Source of the DNA: Fidelibacterota bacterium
GTDB taxonomy: Bacteria > Fidelibacterota > Marinisomatia > Marinisomatales > TCS55
Direction of reading: 5' to 3'
DNA length: 59,023 nucleotides
Assembly (NCBI GenBank): GCA_029938045.1
Contig: JAPYOT010000002.1
Location: 1 to 59,023 of the forward strand
The position numbers and the translations under genes were made by a program. Each line of letters opens with the position of its first letter. The first letter of the stretch is position 1. Shown piece after piece: positions 38,618-47,485 of the stretch. Below the pieces are notes generated by a model that saw only the letters and a list, made by a program, of their open reading frames with translations, ran no database searches and was not told where the DNA came from.

Positions 38618-40225
38618 ATGAAAAAGTTAATAAATATACTAGCTCAAACAACATTGTTATGGATGATTGGGTGCGATTCAAAACCTACTACTGATGATTT
38701 GGGTTTGGTCCCTTTACCTTCTTCAATTTCAATAGCAAAAAGACAAACATTAATAAATAGCCAATGGGCTGTTACCCAAAATGATAGACATAAAGATCTT
38801 AATTCACTTAAAAAAATATTATCGGAAAATCTTTATTCTGATTATGGATTATTAGTTTCAGATTTTTCCAGTAAAACAATCAACTTGAATGTAATTGAAG
38901 ATAATAATTCCTACGGTGAAGAAGGATATCATTTAAGTGTTAGCGATCAGACAGTACAAATCAATGCAGGAACACCAAATGGTATCTTCTATGGGATTCA
39001 AACATTTCGCCAGTTATTGGACTCTGGTAAAAAATCTAATCAGGATATTCAAATTAATCAAATTGAGATCAAAGATAACCCGCGATTTAAATGGCGAGGT
39101 ATGCACTTGGATGTTGGACGCCACTTTTTCGATATTGGATTCGTTAAACGATACATTGATTACATTGCCATGCATAAAATGAATATATTTCATTGGCATC
39201 TTACTGAGGATCAAGGATGGCGTGTTGAAATTGATGCTTATCCAAAATTAACGAATATCAGCGCTTTCCGCGATGAATCATTAATCGGCCATTATAGTGA
39301 TAAACCACATCAATACGATGGAAAACGATATGGAGGGTATTATACGAAAGAAGAAATGCGGGAGGTCGTCGCTTATGCACAAAAGCGTTATGTCACCGTA
39401 ATCCCTGAGATAGAAATGCCAGGCCATACTAGCGCGGTCCTCGCCGCTTATCCAGAGTTATCATGCACTGGAGGACCACATTCAGTAGCCAAGCTTTGGG
39501 GGGTACATAAAGAAGTCTTTTGTGCCGGAAAAGAATCTACATTTGAATTCTTGGAAACCGTTCTAACAGAAGTGGCTGAAATCTTCCCGGGCCCATATAT
39601 TCATATTGGTGGCGATGAATGTCCCAAGGAAAACTGGAAGGAGCATGATCTTGATCAACAACGTCTCGCAGCTGAAGGGTTACATGATGAGCATGAACTC
39701 CAAAGTTATTTCATTAAACGAATTGAAGGTATTTTGAATGGCCTTGGGAAACGGCTGATCGGCTGGGATGAAATCCTTGAAGGTGGTCTAGCCCCGGGAG
39801 CAATCGTTCAGTCTTGGCGAGGAATGGATGGCGGCATTGCTGCAGCCAATGCTGGCCACGAAGTTATTATGTCCCCTACCTCTCATGCATACTTTGACTA
39901 TTATCAATCTGAAGATAAAAAGAATGAACCATTGGCTATCGGCGGATTTCTTTCTTTAGAAAAAGTTTATGGATTCGAACCTGTCCCTTACAATATTGAT
40001 CCTGATAAACAAAAATATATTTTGGGCGGACAAGGCAATGTTTGGACCGAGTATATCAGTACACCAGAAAAGGTTGAATATATGGCCATGCCTCGTATGA
40101 GTGCTATGGCGGAAGTATTATGGTCGTCTAAAAAAAATCGTAATTATGACAGCTTTACTCATCGTATGAATTGGCAATATAAGCGGTTGGATCGAATGAA
40201 AGTTAATTATCGAAAACCAGATTAA
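38618..40225 (+). CDS. Beta-N-acetylhexosaminidase, glycoside hydrolase family 20, lipoprotein
   Basis: A 535-residue lipoprotein. The ATG at 38618 gives a signal with lipobox WMIGC; an upstream TTG reading adds three residues. An N-terminal alpha/beta domain (about 25-145) precedes the GH20 barrel. The barrel starts KDNPRFKWRGMHLDVGRHFF, with the conserved arginine and HWHLTEDQGWR. The catalytic pair is in HIGGDECPK near residue 330 (D-E), which uses the substrate acetamide for catalysis. It releases terminal GlcNAc or GalNAc from oligosaccharides in the periplasm. It ends in a 23-base overlap with the convergent symporter gene. Confidence 0.93.
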   Translation: MKKLINILAQTTLLWMIGCDSKPTTDDLGLVPLPSSISIAKRQTLINSQWAVTQNDRHKDLNSLKKILSENLYSDYGLLVSDFSSKTINLNVIEDNNSYGEEGYHLSVSDQTVQINAGTPNGIFYGIQTFRQLLDSGKKSNQDIQINQIEIKDNPRFKWRGMHLDVGRHFFDIGFVKRYIDYIAMHKMNIFHWHLTEDQGWRVEIDAYPKLTNISAFRDESLIGHYSDKPHQYDGKRYGGYYTKEEMREVVAYAQKRYVTVIPEIEMPGHTSAVLAAYPELSCTGGPHSVAKLWGVHKEVFCAGKESTFEFLETVLTEVAEIFPGPYIHIGGDECPKENWKEHDLDQQRLAAEGLHDEHELQSYFIKRIEGILNGLGKRLIGWDEILEGGLAPGAIVQSWRGMDGGIAAANAGHEVIMSPTSHAYFDYYQSEDKKNEPLAIGGFLSLEKVYGFEPVPYNIDPDKQKYILGGQGNVWTEYISTPEKVEYMAMPRMSAMAEVLWSSKKNRNYDSFTHRMNWQYKRLDRMKVNYRKPD

Positions 40226-41591
40226 CTATATGAGTGACGGTAAAGTTGACTACAACAGCAACACCTATAAACCAGGTCCAGGCGATTCCAATCTGATTTA
40301 AATAAAAAACTATCCCGAAGCTGGCCACGAGTCCAACGATTAGACTTTCAGAACGAAATGACCTTTTCATACAGCTGAGAAGAAATAATCCCAGTAAACC
40401 ACCATAAGTGAATGAGGCAATTTGCAATCCCACAATGACAATTGCAGAATCACTTTCATCAAATAAAAGTGCAATGGCAATCAAAATCACTCCCCAAATC
40501 AAACTAACCCATTGTGACTTTTTAATGGTTTGACCACCACCCAACCAATCTGTAACGGTAGAAGAAGCTAAGGAATTAATGGAAGAACTCAACGTGGACA
40601 TGGCTGCAGAAAGAACACCTGCTAATAATACGCCCTTCAATCCAATGGGAAGATAGTTCACAATGAATGAGGTGAATTCCCGATCCCGCTCCATTTCCAC
40701 ACCGCCCATTAAAAGATAGATTAGCGATCCTGCCATTAAGAATACACTAAACTGTAGAAATACAAATATTCCACTCCCAACCATGGCCTTACGAGCAGCA
40801 GACAAATTCTTTGTCCCCAAAACACGCTGGACCATCATATAATCCACACCATGGGAAGAAAATGAAAGTAATACACCACCTACAATTGCGGTGATGAAAT
40901 AATAAGGTTCTTTAATCAAATCACCCTGCCAATTGAAAACGGACAATTTCCCTTCTCCCGATAATGTTGAAATCGCCTCAAATAAAGATTGATCCAAAAG
41001 GTTCAATACAATAATTATGGATGCAATTCCGCCAAATAAATAAAGAATGAATTGAATACTGTCCAACCATACAACCGTTCGAATTCCACCATAAAGTGTA
41101 TATATAAGCGTAACAACGCCAATCATAATCACGGCCATTGGTAACGTCCACCCTGTGATGACCTGGACCACAACTGCCGTTGCCAAAAATCGTACACCAT
41201 CAGCTAAAATCCGCGTAATTAAAAATACGCCAGACGCGACTTTCTGCAAATCCGGGCCAAATTTTTGTCCAATAATTTCATAGATCGACGTCACCCCTGA
41301 ATTGAAATATTGGGGCAGTAATATTAGACTCACCAAGATTCTACCCAAGATATATCCAATGGCAAGTTGAAGAAAAAACCAATCTCCTCGATATGCCAAC
41401 CCTGGTATACTGATAAAGGTAAGAACAGATGTTTCTGTCGCAACGATTGATAACATGGCTATCGGCCAGGGCAGATTCCTTCCGCCTAAAAAGTAATCCT
41501 CCGATGATTCGTTAAATCGACTCTGCCAGATACCATAAAGTGAAAATCCCGCCAAAAAAATGAATATAATTGTTAAGTCAATCCAATGCAT
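40203..41591 (-). CDS. Sodium:solute symporter (SSS family)
   Basis: A 462-residue inner-membrane protein with about 13 helices. SSS landmarks are the N-terminal FFLGGRNLPWPIAMLS (here YFLGGRNLP at about 33-41), ATETSVLTFISIPGLAYRGD, and the sodium-binding RILADGVRF/VVLDSIQF region with the conserved TLYGGIRTVVWLDSIQF. It imports a small solute with sodium. It follows the DUF1460 gene by 4 bases and faces GH20, so the substrate may be an amino sugar such as GlcNAc or MurNAc, or a sialic acid-like sugar. The exact solute cannot be told from sequence. Confidence 0.88.
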   Translation of the reverse strand: MHWIDLTIIFIFLAGFSLYGIWQSRFNESSEDYFLGGRNLPWPIAMLSIVATETSVLTFISIPGLAYRGDWFFLQLAIGYILGRILVSLILLPQYFNSGVTSIYEIIGQKFGPDLQKVASGVFLITRILADGVRFLATAVVVQVITGWTLPMAVIMIGVVTLIYTLYGGIRTVVWLDSIQFILYLFGGIASIIIVLNLLDQSLFEAISTLSGEGKLSVFNWQGDLIKEPYYFITAIVGGVLLSFSSHGVDYMMVQRVLGTKNLSAARKAMVGSGIFVFLQFSVFLMAGSLIYLLMGGVEMERDREFTSFIVNYLPIGLKGVLLAGVLSAAMSTLSSSINSLASSTVTDWLGGGQTIKKSQWVSLIWGVILIAIALLFDESDSAIVIVGLQIASFTYGGLLGLFLLSCMKRSFRSESLIVGLVASFGIVFYLNQIGIAWTWFIGVAVVVNFTVTHIVNLVFDN

Positions 41592-41595
41592 AAGC

Positions 41596-42462
41596 CTACT
41601 CCTTCATTGGATGGAATGAATAAAATAGCACACCATCAAACAAAGGGCCATTCTCTCTAAAATAATAATCCATAAAATCTATATTGACTGTTTTGTCATA
41701 TTCAGACGACGCATGGATAATATTTTTTTGATCAATAATCATCCCTTCATGTGCTACAACCAAGCCCATTTTAAAATAGGTTTTTTTGACAAATGCAACT
41801 CCTGATACATGGGGTAATTTTTGGAGAATTTCCTGAGTAATATTATTACTGGGAATATATTGAATCGACGTCGATTTCTCCCACCCAAGATCGAGAAACT
41901 CTTTTCCATCTTCCTTGCGGTTCAAAATAATTTCCACTGATTCCAATTGTTCAACGCCAACCAACTCGTTTGTAATATTAACCGTAGAAGAATTTTCCTG
42001 AATTCGATCTGTTGTATAATGCCACCGTGTTTTATAAGTTGGGTTTCCATCTTTATAATGAATGGTAATCATAGATTCTTTTGCTTCATCCCATGAAATG
42101 CTTTGAGAAAACGCTAAGCTTGTGAGAATGTGGGCCGTACAATCGGAGACATCCAGGCGAATGATTGGATCAGGGTCTGGTGCCACTTCTTCACCCAATT
42201 TAAAAATTTCATATGGCTTCCCTACTTGCCATTGTGCAAATGCCTTTAATCGATCATGGAAGTCCGGGAATTTTTGATGGAACTGAGGGAGGATTTCGGA
42301 GACTTGAGATTCAGACAACGTCCAGGGTTTTGGTAGTGTATTTACCCAATCGTTTGTATTTGAACAACTCAGTAAAAGAAAAAAGAAAAAAGGAAAAAGA
42401 AAAAGTTCTATAGACCACCTTCCATCACCCATTCCCCATTTCACTCCCATTCTCTTCTCCAT
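41596..42462 (-). CDS. DUF1460 lipoprotein, predicted N-acetylmuramoyl-L-alanine amidase-like cysteine hydrolase
   Basis: A 288-residue lipoprotein with an NlpC/P60-like papain fold. The probable catalytic cysteine is in DVSDCTAHILTSLAF (near 105), the histidine in VAHEGMII (near 238) and a following HASS. KPYEIFKLGEE is the family's early block. DUF1460 proteins are proposed to cut MurNAc-L-Ala amide bonds in Bacteroidetes. The start is uncertain: ATGs at 42462, 42450 and 42432 all precede the hydrophobic segment FLFPFFFFLLLSC, and 42432 gives the most ordinary signal. The first lies inside the GH3 gene (22-base overlap). Confidence 0.83.
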   Translation of the reverse strand: MEKRMGVKWGMGDGRWSIELFLFPFFFFLLLSCSNTNDWVNTLPKPWTLSESQVSEILPQFHQKFPDFHDRLKAFAQWQVGKPYEIFKLGEEVAPDPDPIIRLDVSDCTAHILTSLAFSQSISWDEAKESMITIHYKDGNPTYKTRWHYTTDRIQENSSTVNITNELVGVEQLESVEIILNRKEDGKEFLDLGWEKSTSIQYIPSNNITQEILQKLPHVSGVAFVKKTYFKMGLVVAHEGMIIDQKNIIHASSEYDKTVNIDFMDYYFRENGPLFDGVLFYSFHPMKE

Positions 42463-45356
42463 TTAAGGTTAGGGTTTTTCTCTACAATCCCCACTGATTT
42501 ATAAACCTCAGAATGAATTTTCTGGCGCCAATCAAAATACTTCGGATCTTTATAAGATCGGTTGGGATGCACGGCATTGGTCAATAAAATAACAAACATA
42601 TCGTTTTCAGGATCTATCCACAATGAGGTACCCGTATATCCAGTGTGACCAAAACTATTGTCACTTAAGAAAACACCGCCGGAAGCTTTACCGTCAGGAC
42701 TATCCCAGCCAAGGCAACGAGAACTCCCTTCCACTACATTGGCCCGGGTTGTAAAAAGTTTAACTGTTTCCTCTTCAAAAACCCGTTTCCACCCATACTT
42801 TCCACCATTCAGCATCATCTGACAAAAAATAGCCAAATCACTGGCTGTAGAAAATAATCCTGCATGGCCAGCCACTCCCCCAATGCTGTGTGCATTTTCA
42901 TCATGGACTTCACCCTTAATTAGCCCTGTCCTGTATCCATCCGCAATTTCTGTCGGGACAATCCTATGCATTTTTTCAATTGGTGGATTATAAAATGTTG
43001 TATTCATTCCCAAAGGCTTAAAAATGAGAGAATCCACTAATTTATCCTGAGGAACGCCACTCGCTTTTTCCAATAGTTTCCCCAATGTAATTAATCCTAC
43101 ATCAGAATATTTTGTTTCTTCCTCCAATTCTAAAATTGGCTCCGTATTAAAGATGCTGTCTAACCGAGTATTCGAATCTGTATCCATTAAAAAGTATTGT
43201 TTAAATGGGGGTAATCCTGCTGTATGAGTCAACAAATTCTTGACGGTGATTTCACTTTTCTGCTTATAATATTTTGGTTGTTTTCCTTTAAACTCTGGAA
43301 GATAAGATACCACCTTTTCATCTAAAGATAGCTTTTTCTGATCTACCAATTTCATAACGACAGAAGTTGTGGCAATGACTTTTGTAATTGATGCTAAATC
43401 GAAAATATCTGACTTTCGAGTTTTACGCTTTTTATTGTAAGTATGATACCCTACTGCATCGTGTAAAAATATTTTTCCACCCTTTCCTGCGATTAACACA
43501 CCGCCAGGCCAGGCTGTATCAGCAATAGCTTGATTCAACAATAAGTTGACTGAATCTGTATTGACTAAAATTTCTGAAGGTCGGATGCGCTGAAGTGTTG
43601 TTCCCGATTTCCATCTCGATTTTACATTTGGCCATTTTCGTGCTTCAACAATAATACCGAAACCATTTTTGACAACACCTGGTATGGTCACGGGCATAAT
43701 TCCTGTAATATCAGCCTTCCCTTTCATCGCATTGGCTGCAGCCGTCTGGAGGATACCACTACTTTTGTATGCACAAATATATACAGGTACATTGGGAAAA
43801 TCCTGAATAAGGTATGGACTTCCAAAACTGGTGACAATTACTTTTTCGCACTTTTCAATGAGCTGATTGACAAACTCTGATTCAACTTCTGGCAAAAATA
43901 TTTCATCTTTATGCTCGGTGGGATTGGCAAAGGCATTGAGAAAAACCAATCCATCATTTGGGATTTGGCCCAGAATATGATTGGCTACAATTGCACTGTC
44001 TGATTTATCAAGCTGAAAGGATCTCACATTCCTTCCACTTAATTTTAACTGTTTCGTAAAACTGCTTTCTGTATGATTATTTTTTCCATCGTATAAATCA
44101 ACAACATAAAGTGTTTCATCGATTCCAGGGTTGAGGGGTAAAATACTGTTCTCATTTTTTACAAGGGTGATCGCACGCATTGCTATTTCATTCGCCATTT
44201 TGAAATTTGTAGCCCGACCCAATGATCGGTGAGTATCATTCATGGAAATATTTTTATTTTGATGTAGCTCCAACCGCTCCTTCATTCTTAGCACTTTTAA
44301 TGCAGATTCATTAATTCGTTTTTCAGAAATAATACCATCAATCACCGCTTTTTCAATTGTGTCTATGGACTTTTTCAAATCCATATTTTGAATAATTATA
44401 TCCGATCCTGCTTTCACCGTTTCAATCAGTGCATAGTCATTTGAGTAATTTTTTACAATGCCGCCCATTCGCATGGCATCCGTAATAATCACACCCTTAA
44501 ACCCCATGCGATTCCGTAGAATATCCTGCATCCAGAATGAGGATAAAGTTGCAGGATTCTGTGCATTTGGTTGATAATCGGGTGCATTCACGTGGGCAAT
44601 CATTACTGCATCAACCCCCGCATCAATGGCTTTCTGGAATGGCGGAAGTTCGGTTGACCACAATCGAGAAGAATCACTGGGGATTTGAGCTAGGGACGAA
44701 TGGGAATCGGTCTCCGTATCTCCATGTCCGGGAAAATGTTTTGCTGTGGCTAACATTCCGTTATCATGAAGCCCTCGGATAAATTCAACGGAATATCGAT
44801 TGACCGAATCGGGGTTTTCACCAAAGGATCGGGTGTTGATAATCGGATTTTTGGGATTATTATTCACATCCACGACTGGAGATAGATTGAAATGAATCCC
44901 CACTGCTCGAGATTCTTCTGCAGAAATCCGCCCTGCCTCATAAGCATATTTTGGATCGCCCGTCGCTGCGATCGCCATCATGGGCGGCAGTGTAACTGCA
45001 CCGAGATAACGCCGTCCCAATCCCGATTCAATATCTGCATCTACCAAAATTGGTACTTTGGATTTCGCCTGCATTTCATTAAGCATGGTTAATGCGCTTC
45101 CCGCATCCCCAAACCAAATATGAAGAACGCCAATACCATCGGTGGCAATATGCCTTTGTATTTCCCGCCACTTTACACTTTCATAATTCATAAATTGCAT
45201 ATTCATGCTTACTACCATCATTTGGGAAATCTTTTCTCGAAGTGTAAGTTTTTTTAGTGTGGATTCTGCCCAAGATTTTTTTGATGTAAATTGGCCAGGG
45301 CCTGCGCAAGCAGAAAATAAGAGGGCTAAACAAATTAGGATTTTCTGGATAATCAT
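42441..45356 (-). CDS. GH3 beta-N-acetylglucosaminidase fused to a serine beta-lactamase-like domain, lipoprotein
   Basis: A 971-residue lipoprotein (lipobox FSAC). The GH3 catalytic domain (about 30-360) has the NagZ-type loop KHFPGHGDTETDSH (about 205-218), with its histidine-aspartate pair, and the nucleophile aspartate in GVIITDAMRMGG. A GH3 C-terminal domain spans about 365-580. The beta-lactamase/transpeptidase-like domain (about 600-960) has S656-x-x-K659 (SITK), YSD near 750 and HTGYTG near 910. The first domain removes GlcNAc from muropeptides; the second could be a D-Ala carboxypeptidase or esterase. This fusion is known in Bacteroidetes-like bacteria. It begins a minus-strand unit with DUF1460 and the symporter. 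Confidence 0.9.
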   Translation of the reverse strand: MIIQKILICLALLFSACAGPGQFTSKKSWAESTLKKLTLREKISQMMVVSMNMQFMNYESVKWREIQRHIATDGIGVLHIWFGDAGSALTMLNEMQAKSKVPILVDADIESGLGRRYLGAVTLPPMMAIAATGDPKYAYEAGRISAEESRAVGIHFNLSPVVDVNNNPKNPIINTRSFGENPDSVNRYSVEFIRGLHDNGMLATAKHFPGHGDTETDSHSSLAQIPSDSSRLWSTELPPFQKAIDAGVDAVMIAHVNAPDYQPNAQNPATLSSFWMQDILRNRMGFKGVIITDAMRMGGIVKNYSNDYALIETVKAGSDIIIQNMDLKKSIDTIEKAVIDGIISEKRINESALKVLRMKERLELHQNKNISMNDTHRSLGRATNFKMANEIAMRAITLVKNENSILPLNPGIDETLYVVDLYDGKNNHTESSFTKQLKLSGRNVRSFQLDKSDSAIVANHILGQIPNDGLVFLNAFANPTEHKDEIFLPEVESEFVNQLIEKCEKVIVTSFGSPYLIQDFPNVPVYICAYKSSGILQTAAANAMKGKADITGIMPVTIPGVVKNGFGIIVEARKWPNVKSRWKSGTTLQRIRPSEILVNTDSVNLLLNQAIADTAWPGGVLIAGKGGKIFLHDAVGYHTYNKKRKTRKSDIFDLASITKVIATTSVVMKLVDQKKLSLDEKVVSYLPEFKGKQPKYYKQKSEITVKNLLTHTAGLPPFKQYFLMDTDSNTRLDSIFNTEPILELEEETKYSDVGLITLGKLLEKASGVPQDKLVDSLIFKPLGMNTTFYNPPIEKMHRIVPTEIADGYRTGLIKGEVHDENAHSIGGVAGHAGLFSTASDLAIFCQMMLNGGKYGWKRVFEEETVKLFTTRANVVEGSSRCLGWDSPDGKASGGVFLSDNSFGHTGYTGTSLWIDPENDMFVILLTNAVHPNRSYKDPKYFDWRQKIHSEVYKSVGIVEKNPNLKWRREWE

Positions 45357-45410
45357 AGCATAAAAATTAACTGAACTTCGCCCATAAGTCTTTAACTTTT
45401 ATTTCTATAA

Positions 45411-46466
45411 ATGATGAATTCCACAACCAATGATATAAAAACAATGATCGGCCAAATGATAATCGTTGGCCTCCGAGGTACTTCGCCGGATGATGCAAAA
45501 TATTTTTTCAAGTCCCTCAATGGATTAACCATCGGTGGTGTTATACTCTATGATCAAAATGTGGCCACATCACCTCCATCTTCTCATAATATCCTCTCAC
45601 CGGAACAAGTTAAAGACTTCAATGAAGCTCTCCAGTCATTCAGCCCTACTCCCTTACTCATTGGTATAGATGAAGAAGGAGGGCAGGTCAATCGCCTCAA
45701 AGAAAAGTATGGATTTCCTCAGTCCAATAGTTGGGCCAAATTGGGACTATTAAATGACATAGTTGAAACACAATCTTGTGCAACACGTATGGCATCTACA
45801 TTATCTAAATATGGATTCAATTTAAATTTCGCACCCGTTCTGGACCTATCCGTGAATCCAGATGGTTTTATTGCAAAAAAGGAGCGTTGTTTTTCAAATG
45901 ATCCTAAAAATATTGCCATCCATTCAGAAATTTTCATGAAGGCTCATTTGGATGAAAATGTGGTTCCCGTGTGTAAACATTTTCCCGGGCAGGGTAGCGC
46001 TGGTGGAGATACCCATGAGGGAATGGCAGATGTGACAGAAACTTGGTCAGAAACAGAATTAATACCCTATCAAACATTGATTGATAATGATTGTATTCCC
46101 GCCATCATGACCTCACATCTTTTTCATCAGCGAATGGATCCTGAATTACCGGCGACACTTTCATCAAAAATATTAACTAATTTACTTCGTAATAAAATGG
46201 GGTTTGAGGGTGTCATTATTAGCGATGATCCCCAGATGGGTGCCATCGCCAATCATTATGATTTAAAAACAATCATCCGACTTATGATTCGTGCTGGTGT
46301 AGATATTTTTTGTTTTGGGAACAACCTCGTTTTTGATCCGGACATTGTACAAAAAGTGCAGTCAATTACACTAGAATTATTAGATGAAAGAGACATCACA
46401 TCCAATCAAATCAAAAAATCCTTTAATAGAATTGTGGATTTAAAAACAAAGATCGGCTTGGGATGA
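45411..46466 (+). CDS. nagZ: Beta-N-acetylglucosaminidase, NagZ-type GH3, cytoplasmic
   Basis: A 351-residue single-domain GH3 enzyme without a signal peptide, the NagZ architecture. IGQMIIVGLRG opens the barrel, IDEEGGQVNRLKEKYGFP (about 85-102) contains the substrate-binding arginine, KHFPGQGSAGGDTH (about 188-201) is the catalytic histidine loop with its aspartate, and GVIISDDPQMGAI holds the nucleophile. It removes GlcNAc from GlcNAc-anhydroMurNAc peptides after import. It is divergent from the large GH3 fusion across only 54 bases, which must hold both promoters, and overlaps the kinase gene by 4 bases. Confidence 0.92.
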   Translation: MMNSTTNDIKTMIGQMIIVGLRGTSPDDAKYFFKSLNGLTIGGVILYDQNVATSPPSSHNILSPEQVKDFNEALQSFSPTPLLIGIDEEGGQVNRLKEKYGFPQSNSWAKLGLLNDIVETQSCATRMASTLSKYGFNLNFAPVLDLSVNPDGFIAKKERCFSNDPKNIAIHSEIFMKAHLDENVVPVCKHFPGQGSAGGDTHEGMADVTETWSETELIPYQTLIDNDCIPAIMTSHLFHQRMDPELPATLSSKILTNLLRNKMGFEGVIISDDPQMGAIANHYDLKTIIRLMIRAGVDIFCFGNNLVFDPDIVQKVQSITLELLDERDITSNQIKKSFNRIVDLKTKIGLG

Positions 46467-47485
46467 AGGTTATTGGGATCGATGGTGGCGCAACTAAAGT
46501 CTCCGGCTGCGTAATAGAAAAGTTGGATCATAAAACCTACACCTTAGCCCATCCAGTAGTGGATATTAAATATTCTGACCACCAAAATTTTAATCCAGAG
46601 TTTTTGCCCCATCCAATCGATGTACAACAAAACAATGAAGATGTCATTGACGTCGAGAAACGACAGGGAACTGTTTACGTTGAAACCGTATTAAAGGTGG
46701 TCCAATTACTGGCTGAGAATGAACCATTCCAAGTCGCGATTGCTATGCCGGGACTTAAAACCAATGACGGTAGAGGAATCCGGATAATGGCAAATGGCCC
46801 TCGAATCCCATATTTTTGTGATCAAATTCAAAAAACGCTCAATCTTGAGCATCCTATCCAACGATTGGAAAGTGACGCTGATATGTGCGTATGGGGTGAG
46901 GAATATGCTGAGAATGGGGCAATTCGGAGTGTTAAAAACGCCTACTACCTTGGTGGCGGCACCGGAACCGCAGATGGATTAAAAATTAAGGGAAACCTCA
47001 TACCCTTTGATGATGCATCTAACTGGATCGCCAAATCGATCGAATTAAAAATGTCCGACGGCCAATCATTGGAAACTTATACTTCCATGTCAGGAATCAA
47101 TACATTGCGAAAGTCCATAACAGATTCTGAAATTGGGATTGTCCTAGGCAATCTGCTTTTTGAAAGAATTTCCACGATTTACTCTGGATGGAAAAACCAA
47201 TTTAATCTAAATCGAAAACTTCAAATGGATCATCCATTTCGTTGCACATTACTGGATCGCATCGTTATCGGCCAACGCCTTTCACCATTCCTCAAATCAG
47301 ACGATGGTATGGCCATCCACCAAGCCATGATTACAGAATTAAACCAACAATGTGTAGGTGATACAGCTATTTCTAACCACTTTTTAATTAATGGGAAATT
47401 CAATCCAGAGCGAATTTTCATGTCCGATTTACGAACGGCACCCATCATCGGTCTTGGCGCAAAAGTATGGATAAACCAATGCTGA
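46463..47485 (+). CDS. ROK/BadF-like sugar kinase
   Basis: A 340-residue actin-fold kinase. The phosphate-1 loop is VIGIDGGATKVSGCVIE (3-19), and the acidic aspartate is in VAIAMPGLKTNDGRG. The adenosine loop resembles YLGGGTGTADGLKI (about 166-179). Cysteine-rich ROK zinc motifs are not visible, so it is between ROK and BadF/BadG in layout. Location between nagZ and the SpoIID-type gene suggests it phosphorylates a released amino sugar such as GlcNAc or MurNAc. No MurQ or NagA gene is in the window to complete the route. Overlaps are 4 and 19 bases, so it is cotranslated with its neighbours. Confidence 0.8.
   Translation: MKVIGIDGGATKVSGCVIEKLDHKTYTLAHPVVDIKYSDHQNFNPEFLPHPIDVQQNNEDVIDVEKRQGTVYVETVLKVVQLLAENEPFQVAIAMPGLKTNDGRGIRIMANGPRIPYFCDQIQKTLNLEHPIQRLESDADMCVWGEEYAENGAIRSVKNAYYLGGGTGTADGLKIKGNLIPFDDASNWIAKSIELKMSDGQSLETYTSMSGINTLRKSITDSEIGIVLGNLLFERISTIYSGWKNQFNLNRKLQMDHPFRCTLLDRIVIGQRLSPFLKSDDGMAIHQAMITELNQQCVGDTAISNHFLINGKFNPERIFMSDLRTAPIIGLGAKVWINQC

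Noticed and set aside
42441-42462. Frameshift or fusion between the GH3 fusion and DUF1460 genes
   Set aside because: Both have complete domains and their own lipoprotein signals; the 22 shared bases are an ordinary overlap caused by choice of start.
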